From positions 1-64,000 of the forward strand of contig JBLNDJ010000007.1 of NCBI GenBank assembly GCA_050261515.1: a stretch of 64,000 bases of DNA, written 5' to 3'. The translations under genes were made by a program, and so were the position numbers. Position 1 is the stretch's first letter. Each line of letters opens with the position of its first letter. The stretch is from JBLNDJ01 sp050261515. GTDB lineage: Bacteria > Acidobacteriota > Terriglobia > Bryobacterales > Bryobacteraceae. The notes beneath the pieces are model-generated. The model was not told the origin of the DNA. It was given only the letters and a program-made list of their open reading frames with translations, and did not search any database. Shown piece by piece: positions 52,152-60,871 of the stretch.

Positions 52152-53546
52152 ATGCCTGAATCGACCGACCTCAGCCGCCGCGACCTTCTCAAGACCGCAG
52201 GCGCCGTGACTGCCGTAGCTGCCGCCAGCATTGCGGCGCCCAACGTGCAAAGGGTCAAAGCCGCGGGCGACGCGGTCGCCTACGGCATGATCGGAACCGG
52301 CTCGCGCGGCCAGTACCTTTTGAAGCACCTGACGACGATCGAAAACGGCCGTTGCGTCGCACTGTGCGACATCTACCAGCCGGCCCTGGAAAAGGGCATC
52401 AAGGCGATCGGGACGAATCCGAAGGGCTACAAGGATTACCGCGAGCTGCTGGCGCGCCAGGACGTGGATGCGGTCCTCATCGCCACGCCGCTCTACGAGC
52501 ACTTCCCGATCATGAGGGACGCGCTGCTGGCCGGCAAGCACGTGTTCTGCGAGAAGAGCATGGTGTTCAAGCCGGAGGAAGTCCACGCGCTGCGGAAGCT
52601 GGCGGCCGAGCACCCCAAGCAGATCCTCCAGGTCGGGCTCCAGCGGCGGTACAGCCAGTTCTACCAGACCGCGAAGCAGATGATCGACAAAGGCATGCTG
52701 GGCAAGGTGACGCACATCAACGCCCAGTGGAACCGCAACCCCGGCTGGCGCATGAATCCGGACGCGCGCGGGAAGACGTCGGTGTGGCGCCTGTTCCGGG
52801 AATACTCGGGCGGCCTGACGGCCGAGCTCGGCTCGCACCAGATCGACGTGGCGGACTGGATCTTCGGCTCGAGCCCGGAGTTCGTCACGGGCGTCGGCGG
52901 CAATGAATTCATCAACGACGGCCGCACGGTGTACGACAATATCCAGCTCATCTTCCGGTATCCGAAGGGCCAGAAGATGATGTACCAGTCCATCAGCACG
53001 AACAAGCACCTGTCGATCTTCCAGGGGGCGCGCACGGAGTTCGGCGAGACGATCATGGGTACGGAGGGGACGATCGAGATCACGGTCGGAACCGACAACG
53101 AGCCCGCGCTGGGACTGTGGTATTACGAGCCCGGCCCGCCGAAGGCGACCCCGGCCGGAACGGCGAAGGAGAAGGCGGCCGTCGCGAGCGCGTCGTTGAC
53201 CAGCACCGCCGCCGGGCGCCGGGGCCTGCCGATCATGCTGGCCCGCGACAAAGTCACCGGCAATGAGTCGTTCCTCGAGCGCGAGATGAAGTTCGCCCGG
53301 CAGTACCTGTACAAGAAGGGCGTCATGGTGCCGACGGAAGACCGCAACCCGGTGGACGTCGAGTTGGAGAGCTTCCTCGAAGCGACCAAGACGGGCAAGA
53401 AGCCGCTGGCTGACGTCGAGATCGGCCTGGCCGATTCGATTATGGTGATCCTGGCCAACGAAGCGATGGACCAGGGCCGCCGCGTGTACTTCAACGAAAT
53501 CGAGAAGATGGGTCTCGGCACGCCCGCCGCGAAGGCGAAGGGCTGA
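52152..53546 (+). CDS. Gfo/Idh/MocA oxidoreductase, Tat-type (3)
   Basis: 464 residues with Tat leader DLSRRDLLKTAGAVTAVAAAS, Rossmann GMIGTGSRGQYLL, CEKSMVF in place of the usual EKP motif, and GLTAELGSHQIDVADWIFG. A longer insertion (about 330-380) sets it apart from the other two. It probably oxidises a sugar-like substrate in the periplasm. Convergent with the next gene with a single-base gap. Confidence 0.87.
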   Translation: MPESTDLSRRDLLKTAGAVTAVAAASIAAPNVQRVKAAGDAVAYGMIGTGSRGQYLLKHLTTIENGRCVALCDIYQPALEKGIKAIGTNPKGYKDYRELLARQDVDAVLIATPLYEHFPIMRDALLAGKHVFCEKSMVFKPEEVHALRKLAAEHPKQILQVGLQRRYSQFYQTAKQMIDKGMLGKVTHINAQWNRNPGWRMNPDARGKTSVWRLFREYSGGLTAELGSHQIDVADWIFGSSPEFVTGVGGNEFINDGRTVYDNIQLIFRYPKGQKMMYQSISTNKHLSIFQGARTEFGETIMGTEGTIEITVGTDNEPALGLWYYEPGPPKATPAGTAKEKAAVASASLTSTAAGRRGLPIMLARDKVTGNESFLEREMKFARQYLYKKGVMVPTEDRNPVDVELESFLEATKTGKKPLADVEIGLADSIMVILANEAMDQGRRVYFNEIEKMGLGTPAAKAKG

Positions 53547-53547
53547 G

Positions 53548-54120
53548 TCACATCTCCAGCCGTCCCCGGTAGCTCAGTTCCTTCACGCGGAACATGGCGA
53601 CGCGATAGGGTTCCGGGACCGACGGCAAGTACAAATCGAAGCGGAAGGTTTTGTCCGCGGGCGTGACCGCGCGCGGAAAGACCAGCCGCAGCCATGGGTC
53701 GGAAGGCGAAGGCGGGAAATGCCCCGTCATCTTGTACGTCTTCCGGCCCACGCGCAGCACGCACTCCTCCTCCATCCGTTTCAGCTCGGCAGGATTCGCG
53801 AGCGCGCCCGCGTTCGGGAGAGCGGCGGCCAGAACGATTACGCGGCCTTCGTTCGCGCGCAGGAATTCGGCGTACTCATCGGCGTTGGGATCTTCGGCGG
53901 CCGGCTTGTTCCGCCGCGCCCTCTCGGCTTCGGCCTCCCGCACCGGGCGCGCGGAAGCGAGATAGACCTGCGCGCCCGAGGTCTCCTTCGCCGAGACGGC
54001 CTGCTGAGCCCAGGGGGATTCGGTCAGGAACTCCTCGAGTTCCGCGTCGGACCAGTCGGCCGCCGGCTTCGACTCCCAGAACGGCAGGGATGCCAACAGC
54101 GCCAGGAGAAGCACGCGCAT
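53548..54120 (-). CDS. Exported protein with DWSDxE...SPWA motif
   Basis: 190 residues, signal peptide at the N-terminus (MRVLLLALLASLPFWES). DWSDAELEEFLTESPWAQ resembles a motif I associate with acidobacterial exported proteins of unknown function. The C-terminal part is beta-rich (TYKMTGHFPPSPSDPWLRLVFPR). No function can be assigned. Confidence 0.6.
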   Translation of the reverse strand: MRVLLLALLASLPFWESKPAADWSDAELEEFLTESPWAQQAVSAKETSGAQVYLASARPVREAEAERARRNKPAAEDPNADEYAEFLRANEGRVIVLAAALPNAGALANPAELKRMEEECVLRVGRKTYKMTGHFPPSPSDPWLRLVFPRAVTPADKTFRFDLYLPSVPEPYRVAMFRVKELSYRGRLEM

Positions 54121-54146
54121 CGCGTTTCGATTATCCTATACAGCCG

Positions 54147-55181
54147 ATGGCACAGATCACTTACCGGAACCGCCGCGCGGTGGCGATTGAGAACGAGAAG
54201 GTGCGGGTGACCGTGCTTGTGGAGGGCGGCCATGTCGCCGAGATCCTCGACAAGCGGAGCGGGGTGAACCCGCTATGGACACCGCCGTGGCCGTCCATCG
54301 AGCCCTCGACGTATTCGCCGGCGAAGCATCCCGAGTACGGCGCGGATGCCGAAAGCAAGCTGCTGGCGGGCATCATGGGCCACAACCTCTGCATGGATAT
54401 TTTCGGGGGGCCGTCGCCGGAGGAAGCCGCGGCAGGCTTGACGGTGCACGGGGAGGCGCCGGTAGCGCCGTATGAGATCGAGGCGCGCGGCGCGGAACTG
54501 ATCGCGAAGGCCGTGTTCCCGCAGGCGCAACTGCGCTTCGAGCGGCGCATCCGGCTGGAGGACGCCGTGCGGTTCACAGAGACGGTGGAGAACCTCTCGG
54601 CGTACGACCGCCCGATCGCGTGGACCCAGCATGTGACGCTCGGGCCTCCGTTTCTGCGCGGAGGCGCGACGCAGTTCCGCGCGCCGGCCACGCGCTCGAA
54701 GGTGGCCGAGCCCGATTTCACCGGCGGTCTCGGATACCAGAAGACCGGCGCGGAATTCGAGTGGCCGCACGTGCCTCACAAGGACGGCGGCACGGTGGAC
54801 ATGCGCGTGTTTTCCGCCGCGCCCGTCTCGGCCGGCTTCACTTCGCACCTGATGGACCCCGCGCGCGAGCAGGCGTTCTTCATCGCGTACGAGCCCGAGT
54901 CGCGCGTGGCCTTCGGCTACGTGTGGAAGCGCGCGGATTTTCCGTGGCTCGGCATCTGGGAGGAGAACCACGCGCGGAAATCGGCGCCGTGGAACGGCCA
55001 AACGGTCACGCGCGGGATGGAGTTCGGTGTGTCGCCGGTGCCGGAATCGCGGCGCGCGATGATCGAACGCGGGAGCATGTTCGGAGTGCCGTCGTACCGC
55101 TGGCTGCCGGCCCGGAGCAGCGCGACGGTGGAGTACGCGGCGTTCATCCGCGAGGCGGGGGCGATCCCGGAAGAGCCATAA
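54147..55181 (+). CDS. Aldose-epimerase-like (mutarotase-fold) protein
   Basis: 344 residues, cytosolic. It begins AVAIENEKVRVTVLVEGGHVAEILDKRSGVNPLW, the usual opening of galactose mutarotase-like barrels, and has DRPIAWTQHVTLGPPFL with the His of the active-site region. It resembles DUF4432-like or aldose epimerase proteins. The substrate is unknown, and it could be a carbohydrate-binding relative rather than an enzyme. ATG at 54147; the longer frame upstream lies under the divergent gene. Confidence 0.7.
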   Translation: MAQITYRNRRAVAIENEKVRVTVLVEGGHVAEILDKRSGVNPLWTPPWPSIEPSTYSPAKHPEYGADAESKLLAGIMGHNLCMDIFGGPSPEEAAAGLTVHGEAPVAPYEIEARGAELIAKAVFPQAQLRFERRIRLEDAVRFTETVENLSAYDRPIAWTQHVTLGPPFLRGGATQFRAPATRSKVAEPDFTGGLGYQKTGAEFEWPHVPHKDGGTVDMRVFSAAPVSAGFTSHLMDPAREQAFFIAYEPESRVAFGYVWKRADFPWLGIWEENHARKSAPWNGQTVTRGMEFGVSPVPESRRAMIERGSMFGVPSYRWLPARSSATVEYAAFIREAGAIPEEP

Positions 55182-55191
55182 TCGGCATTTC

Positions 55192-56145
55192 TCAGAGGCT
55201 CTGGAGCACGTCGAAATCCACGTTGCCGCCCGAGAGCACGACGCCGACCGAGCGCACATCCTTCGGGAGTTTGCCGTAGAGGACCGCGGCGGCGGGGACG
55301 GCTCCGCTTGGCTCGACCAGAATTTTCATGCGGGTGAGAAGGAACTTCACCGTTGCCCGGATTTCGTCTTCGGTTACGAGGAGGATGTCCTCGGCGAGGT
55401 TCTGCAAGACCGGGAACGTCAGCTCGCCGGGATGCGTGGAACGCAGGCCGTCGGCGATCGTCGCGGGCGGCGGGATTTCGAGGCGCTTACCGGCCCGCAG
55501 CGACAGATAAGTATCGTTTCCGTCGGCGGGCTCGGCTCCGAAGATGCGAATTTTCGGGTTGATGCTTTTCGCGATGATGGCGCAGCCGGAGAGCAGCCCG
55601 CCGCCTCCCACGGGGGTGATGAGGGCGTCGAGATCCGGCTCCTGCTCCATCAGTTCGAGCGCAGCCGTGCCCTGGCCGGCGATGGTCCAGGGATGATCGT
55701 AGGGCGGGACGAGCGTCGCTCCGGTTTCCTCGGAGATGCGGCGGCCGATGGCTTCACGGTCCTCGCTGAGCCGGTCGTACGTGACGATCTTCGCTCCGTG
55801 GGCGCGCGTGGCTTCCATCTTCGAGCGCGGGGCGTCGGTGGGCATGACGAGCGTGGCGGGCGCTCCGGCGAATTCGGCCGCGATCGCGACCGCCTGGGCG
55901 TGATTGCCCGATGAGAACGCCACGACGCCGCGCGGCAGCGCGCCCCGGTCCATCGAGAACAGGAAGTTCGACGCGCCGCGGATCTTGAACGCGCCGCCGC
56001 GCTGAAAGTTCTCGCATTTGAAGACGGCGCGCACGGACGCCTGGGCGTCAAAGGTGCGCGACGTGAGGACGGGGGTGCGGCCGGCAACCGGCTTGATCCG
56101 CTCCGCCGCGGCGCGGATCTGTTCGGGACTCACTGGGTAGGTCAA
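55192..56145 (-). CDS. PLP-dependent threonine/serine ammonia-lyase family enzyme
   Basis: 317 residues of fold type II. The PLP lysine is Lys54 in GGAFKIRGA, SSGNHAQAVA binds the carboxylate and PVGGGGL the phosphate. The length without an ACT domain fits catabolic threonine dehydratase, serine racemase or hydroxyaspartate ammonia-lyase; the exact substrate cannot be separated from sequence alone. It is convergent with the epimerase-like gene. Confidence 0.88.
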   Translation of the reverse strand: MTYPVSPEQIRAAAERIKPVAGRTPVLTSRTFDAQASVRAVFKCENFQRGGAFKIRGASNFLFSMDRGALPRGVVAFSSGNHAQAVAIAAEFAGAPATLVMPTDAPRSKMEATRAHGAKIVTYDRLSEDREAIGRRISEETGATLVPPYDHPWTIAGQGTAALELMEQEPDLDALITPVGGGGLLSGCAIIAKSINPKIRIFGAEPADGNDTYLSLRAGKRLEIPPPATIADGLRSTHPGELTFPVLQNLAEDILLVTEDEIRATVKFLLTRMKILVEPSGAVPAAAVLYGKLPKDVRSVGVVLSGGNVDFDVLQSL

Positions 56146-56218
56146 TTGATCATTGTAGCGACCCTGCGGGTGTAGACTGTGGGGAGTCGGAGCATTACTC
56201 AGAACTCAGGAGGGGATC

Positions 56219-56701
56219 ATGGCAGAAGCAATTCCGCGAGGTTACCATACCATTACGCCGATGCTCGTGGTTCGCGACGGAGCAAAGGCAATCGATTTCT
56301 ACAAACGCGCGCTGGGCGCGACCGAGCGGTTCCGTATGTCGACGCCCGACGGCAAAGTCGGGCACGCCGAACTCCAAATCGGCGATTCCATGCTGATGCT
56401 GTCGGACGAGTTCCCCGGCGCCGGCCACCGGTCGCCGCAGTCGATCGGGGGCACTCCGGTGAGCATATTCATCTACACCGAGGACGTGGACGCGCTGTTC
56501 AAGCGCGCGGTCGATGCCGGCGCGACGGCCGACATGCCGCCGGCGGACATGTTCTGGGGCGACCGCTTCGGCAGGTTCACCGATCCGTTCGGCCATTCCT
56601 GGGCCGTCGCCACGCACAAGGAAGACGTGAGCGAGGAAGAGATGCGCAAACGCGCCGAGGTCGAAATGGCCAAAATGGCGCAGCGCACGCAGAAAGCCTG
56701 A
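56219..56701 (+). CDS. VOC-family (glyoxalase-fold) protein
   Basis: 160 residues: PRGYHTITPMLVVRDGAKAIDFYKRALGA, a second half with VSIFIYTEDVDALFKRAVDAGA and GDRFGRFTDPFGHSWAVATHKEDV. It is the PhnB/YaeR-like form of the vicinal-oxygen-chelate fold. Metal-binding and substrate residues are not clearly defined. AGGAGG lies just before ATG at 56219. Confidence 0.88.
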   Translation: MAEAIPRGYHTITPMLVVRDGAKAIDFYKRALGATERFRMSTPDGKVGHAELQIGDSMLMLSDEFPGAGHRSPQSIGGTPVSIFIYTEDVDALFKRAVDAGATADMPPADMFWGDRFGRFTDPFGHSWAVATHKEDVSEEEMRKRAEVEMAKMAQRTQKA

Positions 56702-56723
56702 TGCCAGGGCGGGGTGGTTACAA

Positions 56724-58034
56724 TTGGTTTTGAACCACCCCATACACATCATCGGCGGAGGGCTCGCAGGGTGCGAGGCCGCGTTCCAGGCGGCGCGAGC
56801 GGGCTGCCGCGTCGTCCTGCACGAAATGCGCCCCACACGCGCGACCCCGGCGCACAAGACCGCGCGGCTGGCGGAACTGGTGTGCAGCAACTCTCTCAAG
56901 ACAGAGCAGGAGAACTCCGCGCCGTGGCTGCTCAAGCAGGAGTTGCGGCGGCTCGGGTCGCTGCTGATCCGGATTGCGGATGAGACGCGCGTGCCCGCGG
57001 GCCACGCGCTTACCGTGGACCGCGACGTGTTCGCGGAGCGCGTGGAGGCGGCGATCGCGTGCGAGTCCGCGATCGAGGTGCGGCGTGAGGAGGTCGCGGA
57101 GATCCCGGACGGGACCGTCATCATCGCGAGCGGCCCTCTCACGAGCGACGCGCTGGCTTCCGATATCGCGCGGTTGACGGGATCGGAGCGGCTGTTCTTC
57201 TACGACGCGATCAGCCCGATCGTCGAGGCGGATTCGATCGACATGTCGATCGCGTTCCGCGCGTCGCGCTACGGCAAATCGCTCGACGGCGGCGACGACT
57301 ACATCAACTGCCCTTTCGACAAAGACCAGTACGACCGGTTCCTGGACGCGCTCGTCGCGGCGGAAAGCGTCTCGGCGCACATTCCGGACGACGTGCCGTA
57401 TTTCGAGGCGTGCCTTCCCGTGGAGGAGATCGCCCGGCGCGGGCGCGACACGCTGCGGTTCGGGCCGATGAAGCCGATGGGCCTGACGGACCCGCGCACC
57501 GGGCGCCGGCCGTACGCCGTCGTGCAGTTGCGGCAGGAGAACCTGCGGGCGGACAGCTACAACCTGGTCGGGTTCCAGAACCACATGCGGTTCCCCGAGC
57601 AGGCGCGCGTGCTGCGTCTGATTCCGGGCCTGGAGCGCGCCGAGTTTCTGCGCTACGGGCAGGTGCACCGGAACACGTACATCAACGCGCCCGCGCTGCT
57701 CACACCGGCGCTGTCGCTCAAGAGCGACCCGCGCATTTTCTTCGCGGGGCAGATCTCGGGAGTCGAGGGCTACGTGGAATCGATCGCGACCGGGCTGCTC
57801 GCGGGGCGGCACGCCGCGGGGCTCGCGCCTGTGCCCGAGGGGACGGCGCTCGGGTCGCTGTGCCGCTACGTCTCGGGCGCCGACCCGCGCCGCTATCAGC
57901 CGGCCAACATTACCTTCGACTTGCTGCCGGCGCTCGACGAAGAGACGCGCCTGCGGCTGCGGCGCGACAAGCGTGCCCGCCACGAGGAAGTCTGCCGCCG
58001 CGCGCTGGCGGCCCTGGAAGCCTACCTGGGCTAG
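56724..58034 (+). CDS. trmFO: Folate-dependent tRNA m5U54 methyltransferase TrmFO
   Basis: 436 residues. Uses methylenetetrahydrofolate and FAD to methylate U54 of the tRNA T-loop. FAD site IHIIGGGLAGCEAA, then TARLAELVCSNSLK, SIAFRASRYGKSLDGGDDYINCPFDK, YFEACLPVEEIARRG, GPMKPMGLTDPRTG and QISGVEGYVESIATGLLAG. The TTG start at 56724 follows GGGGTGG. Nothing else fits the N-terminus, though a second TTG is two codons on. Confidence 0.96.
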   Translation: MVLNHPIHIIGGGLAGCEAAFQAARAGCRVVLHEMRPTRATPAHKTARLAELVCSNSLKTEQENSAPWLLKQELRRLGSLLIRIADETRVPAGHALTVDRDVFAERVEAAIACESAIEVRREEVAEIPDGTVIIASGPLTSDALASDIARLTGSERLFFYDAISPIVEADSIDMSIAFRASRYGKSLDGGDDYINCPFDKDQYDRFLDALVAAESVSAHIPDDVPYFEACLPVEEIARRGRDTLRFGPMKPMGLTDPRTGRRPYAVVQLRQENLRADSYNLVGFQNHMRFPEQARVLRLIPGLERAEFLRYGQVHRNTYINAPALLTPALSLKSDPRIFFAGQISGVEGYVESIATGLLAGRHAAGLAPVPEGTALGSLCRYVSGADPRRYQPANITFDLLPALDEETRLRLRRDKRARHEEVCRRALAALEAYLG

Positions 58035-58082
58035 ATCGCGCGCGATTTTTCCCGTCTCCAGCGCACTACGTTCCAGGACATC

Positions 58083-60575
58083 TTGCGGGACCCGTTGCTC
58101 GCGCCATTCGCCGCGCTCGCCGGAGGTCTGCTGGCGGCGCGGTTCGTACCGTTCGGGACCGGGGAACTGCTGTGTCCGGCCGCGGTGCTCGCGCTGCTTG
58201 CCGCCGTTGCAGCTTTTCAGGGCAGGCGGCGGGCGGCGCTCGTCTCCTTCCTCGGCGCGCTGTCCCTCGCGGGCGCGCTGGCGGGAGTCGCGCACCGCGG
58301 CCGCCCCGTCCCGCAGCTCGATGCGGGCGCGCGCGAGCTCGTCATCGTCGAAGGCTGCGTTGTCGAGCCCGCGGTGTTCTCCGAAGACCGCGCGCAGTTC
58401 ACGCTCGAACTGGACCCCGGCGCCCGCGCGCGCGTCAGCCTGTACGCGCGGCCCGGTGAAACGTTGCCGGACCTGCGGTACGGCCAGCGCATCGAGATGG
58501 AAGCGCGCGTCCGCCGCACGCACAATTTCCGCAATCCCGGCTCGTTCGATTATGCCGCGTACCTCGCGCGGCAGGATATTTACTGGAACGCTTCGGGGCG
58601 TGCGTCGTCGGTGCGCGTGCTCGCGGGCCGGTGCGGATCGCGGTTCCGGCAGGCGCTCTTCGATCTGCGAAGCGCCGCGCTCGGGCGCATCGCGAACCTC
58701 TACGGCGGCGATTCCTACAACGCCGGCATGATGCAGGCGATCCTGATCGGCGAGAACGCGAACCTCGAAAAGATCTGGACCGAGGATTTCCGGCGCACGG
58801 GAACGTACCACGCGCTCGTCATCTCGGGGCTGCACGTTACGGTGCTGGCCGGGTTCCTGCTGTTCCTGCTCCGCATATGCTTCGTGCCCGAGCCGCCGGC
58901 GCTGGCCGCGACCACGCTTGCCGCGTGGCTCTACGCGCTCGTTTCGGGCTGGACGGCGCCCGTGGTGCGGTCCGCCGCGGGCTTCACGCTCTTCGTCGCC
59001 GCGCGGTATTTCTACCGCCGGCCGCGGCTGCTGAACATTCTGGCCCTGATCGCGGGCGTGCTGGTCGCGTTCGACCCGGAGCAGATGTTCGACGCGAGCT
59101 TTCAGCTCTCGTTCCTCTCGGTGGCGGCAATCGCGGCGCTGGCCGTGCCGGTGATCGACCGGACATCGGCGCCGCTCGCGCGCGGGCTTCGCGGACTGTC
59201 GGACATCGGCCGCGACCCGCGCCTCGATCCCCGGGCGGCGCACTTCCGTGTTGAAGTTCGCCTTGTCGCCCAGACGCTCGCGCTATGGACGCGCATCCCC
59301 GAGCGCGCGTGCCTCGGTGCGTTGGGCCTGGGGCTGCGCGCCTTCTTCTATGCTTACGAACTGGTGGTCGTATCCGCGATCGTGCAGTTCGGCCTCGCGC
59401 TGCCGATGGCGATCTACTTCCACCGGCTGTCGATCACGGGCCTGACGGCGAACCTGTTCGTGGTGCCGTTGATGTCCGCGGTGGTGCCCGTGGGGTTCAT
59501 CGCGATCTTCACCGGCTGGAAGTTCATGGCGGTGGCGGCCGGCTGGCTGCTCGCGGCCGCTGGGTGGGTGGCGCGCCTGCACGTCCGCTGGGAGCCTGAG
59601 TGGCGCATACCAAATCCACCGGTATGGCTCGCGCTCGCGTTCGCGGCATCGCTGATGCTTCTGGCCTTCAGGTTGTCTTCATTGAAGCGCCTCTGCGTCC
59701 TCTGCGTCTCTGCGGTGGCTTTGCTTTTGCTGATCTGGCACCCGTTCGCCGGCAAGGTCGCGCCGGGCGTCTTCGAGGCGACCGCCATCGACGTCGGCCA
59801 GAGCGAAAGCCTGTTCCTGGCCTTCCCCGACGGCAAGCTGATGCTGCTCGACGGCGGCGGCTTCCCCTCGATGGGCGCGCGCCCGAAGCCGCGCCTCGAC
59901 ATCGGCGAAGATGTTGTCTCGCCTTATCTCTGGACGCGCTCGATCCGCCGGCTCGATACGATCGTGCTCTCGCACCCGCACGAAGACCACATCGGAGGCC
60001 TGGCGGCCGTGGTCGCGAACTTCCGCCCGAAGGAGTTGTGGACGGGCGCGGTGGCCGACTGCCCGGAGTGGCGCCGCCTGCGCGCCGAGGCCGCACGGTG
60101 CGGAGTCCGGATCGTCGCGATGGAAGCGGGCCGCCGGTTCCGCTACGGAGGCGCCGGGATCGAAGTGCTCGCCCCCGAGCCCGGCCACGAGCCTTCCGCG
60201 AAAGCGCCGAACAACGATTCGCTCGTCCTGCGGATGAGCTACGGACGGCACGCGTTCCTGTTCACCGGCGACATCGAGCGGCGCGTGGAATCGGAACTCG
60301 TCCAGGCGGGCCTCGCGCACGCCGACGTCCTCAAAGTGCCGCACCACGGCAGCCGGACGTCGAGCACCGAGCCGTTTCTGGAAGCCGTGCGCCCGGCGTT
60401 CGGGCTAATCTCGGCCGGGTTCGAAAATTCGTTCGGCAATCCGCACCCGGCCGTCGTGAGCCGCTACGAAGACAGGCAGGCGACGCTGCTGCGCACGGAT
60501 GCGTGCGGCCTGGTGTCGGTAATTTCCGACGGCAAGCGAATCCGGTTCGAGAGCGGGTGCTACACGGGTCTCTAG
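58083..60575 (+). CDS. comEC: ComEC/Rec2 DNA-uptake channel protein
   Basis: 830 residues. N-terminal helices and an OB-like soluble domain are followed by the ComEC competence membrane domain (GTYHALVISGLHVTVLAGF) and a C-terminal metallo-beta-lactamase domain (VGQSESLFLAFPDGKLMLLDGG, SHPHEDHIGG, FTGDI, KVPHHGSRTSS). It takes up single-stranded DNA across the inner membrane. The start is TTG at 58083. A short repeated tract encoding LKRLCVLCVSAVALLLL lies between the membrane and MBL parts. Confidence 0.93.
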   Translation: MRDPLLAPFAALAGGLLAARFVPFGTGELLCPAAVLALLAAVAAFQGRRRAALVSFLGALSLAGALAGVAHRGRPVPQLDAGARELVIVEGCVVEPAVFSEDRAQFTLELDPGARARVSLYARPGETLPDLRYGQRIEMEARVRRTHNFRNPGSFDYAAYLARQDIYWNASGRASSVRVLAGRCGSRFRQALFDLRSAALGRIANLYGGDSYNAGMMQAILIGENANLEKIWTEDFRRTGTYHALVISGLHVTVLAGFLLFLLRICFVPEPPALAATTLAAWLYALVSGWTAPVVRSAAGFTLFVAARYFYRRPRLLNILALIAGVLVAFDPEQMFDASFQLSFLSVAAIAALAVPVIDRTSAPLARGLRGLSDIGRDPRLDPRAAHFRVEVRLVAQTLALWTRIPERACLGALGLGLRAFFYAYELVVVSAIVQFGLALPMAIYFHRLSITGLTANLFVVPLMSAVVPVGFIAIFTGWKFMAVAAGWLLAAAGWVARLHVRWEPEWRIPNPPVWLALAFAASLMLLAFRLSSLKRLCVLCVSAVALLLLIWHPFAGKVAPGVFEATAIDVGQSESLFLAFPDGKLMLLDGGGFPSMGARPKPRLDIGEDVVSPYLWTRSIRRLDTIVLSHPHEDHIGGLAAVVANFRPKELWTGAVADCPEWRRLRAEAARCGVRIVAMEAGRRFRYGGAGIEVLAPEPGHEPSAKAPNNDSLVLRMSYGRHAFLFTGDIERRVESELVQAGLAHADVLKVPHHGSRTSSTEPFLEAVRPAFGLISAGFENSFGNPHPAVVSRYEDRQATLLRTDACGLVSVISDGKRIRFESGCYTGL
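59688..59717. repeat. Short CTCTGCGTC tandem tract inside comEC
   Basis: CTCTGCGTC-CTCTGCGTC-TCTGCGGTG, a 9-base-unit tract in frame within comEC. Similar tracts are familiar to me as dispersed intergenic elements in Acidobacteria, Planctomycetes and Verrucomicrobia genomes, so it may be an element captured in a coding region. Confidence 0.55.
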
Positions 60576-60853
60576 CCCTTGTCGCCTTCCGATTCCCACT
60601 CGGCTTCCTCGGCCGCCGCGGGGCCCGCTTCTTCGGCCGCGGCGATCGCTGCGCGGGCGTCCTCGAGGCGGTTCTGCGGGACGCGCACCTCGAACGGAAG
60701 GCTCGGGAACATCGTGCCGCTCACGAGCACCGACGGAATCTCCTGTGCGTCGAGGATGCTGCGGATCTGCGTCGCGAGCAGTTCGGCCTCCGGCGCGTCG
60801 GAGACGAATACTGTCACGAGATCGAGGTCGTGAGACGGATTTTCCTCTGCCAT
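60572..60853 (-). CDS. DUF2007-like putative signal-transducing protein
   Basis: 93 residues: DLVTVFVSDAPEAELLATQIRSILDAQEIPSVLVSG, then PSLPFEVRVPQNRLEDARAAIAAAEEAG and an acidic tail. This is the small ferredoxin-like fold of DUF2007. Function unknown. Convergent with comEC, overlapping by 4 bases. Confidence 0.8.
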   Translation of the reverse strand: MAEENPSHDLDLVTVFVSDAPEAELLATQIRSILDAQEIPSVLVSGTMFPSLPFEVRVPQNRLEDARAAIAAAEEAGPAAAEEAEWESEGDKG

Positions 60854-60871
60854 GCTCCCAGCATACGCCCG

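Noticed and set aside
49468..52209. 913-codon plus-strand open frame across CRTAC1, the TPR gene and yihY
   Set aside because: Alternative-frame shadow in GC-rich DNA. It spans three well-supported genes and has no recognisable domain.
56718..59243. 841-codon minus-strand open frame opposite trmFO and comEC
   Set aside because: Arg/Glu/His-rich shadow translation with no domain; both plus-strand genes are complete with clear motifs.
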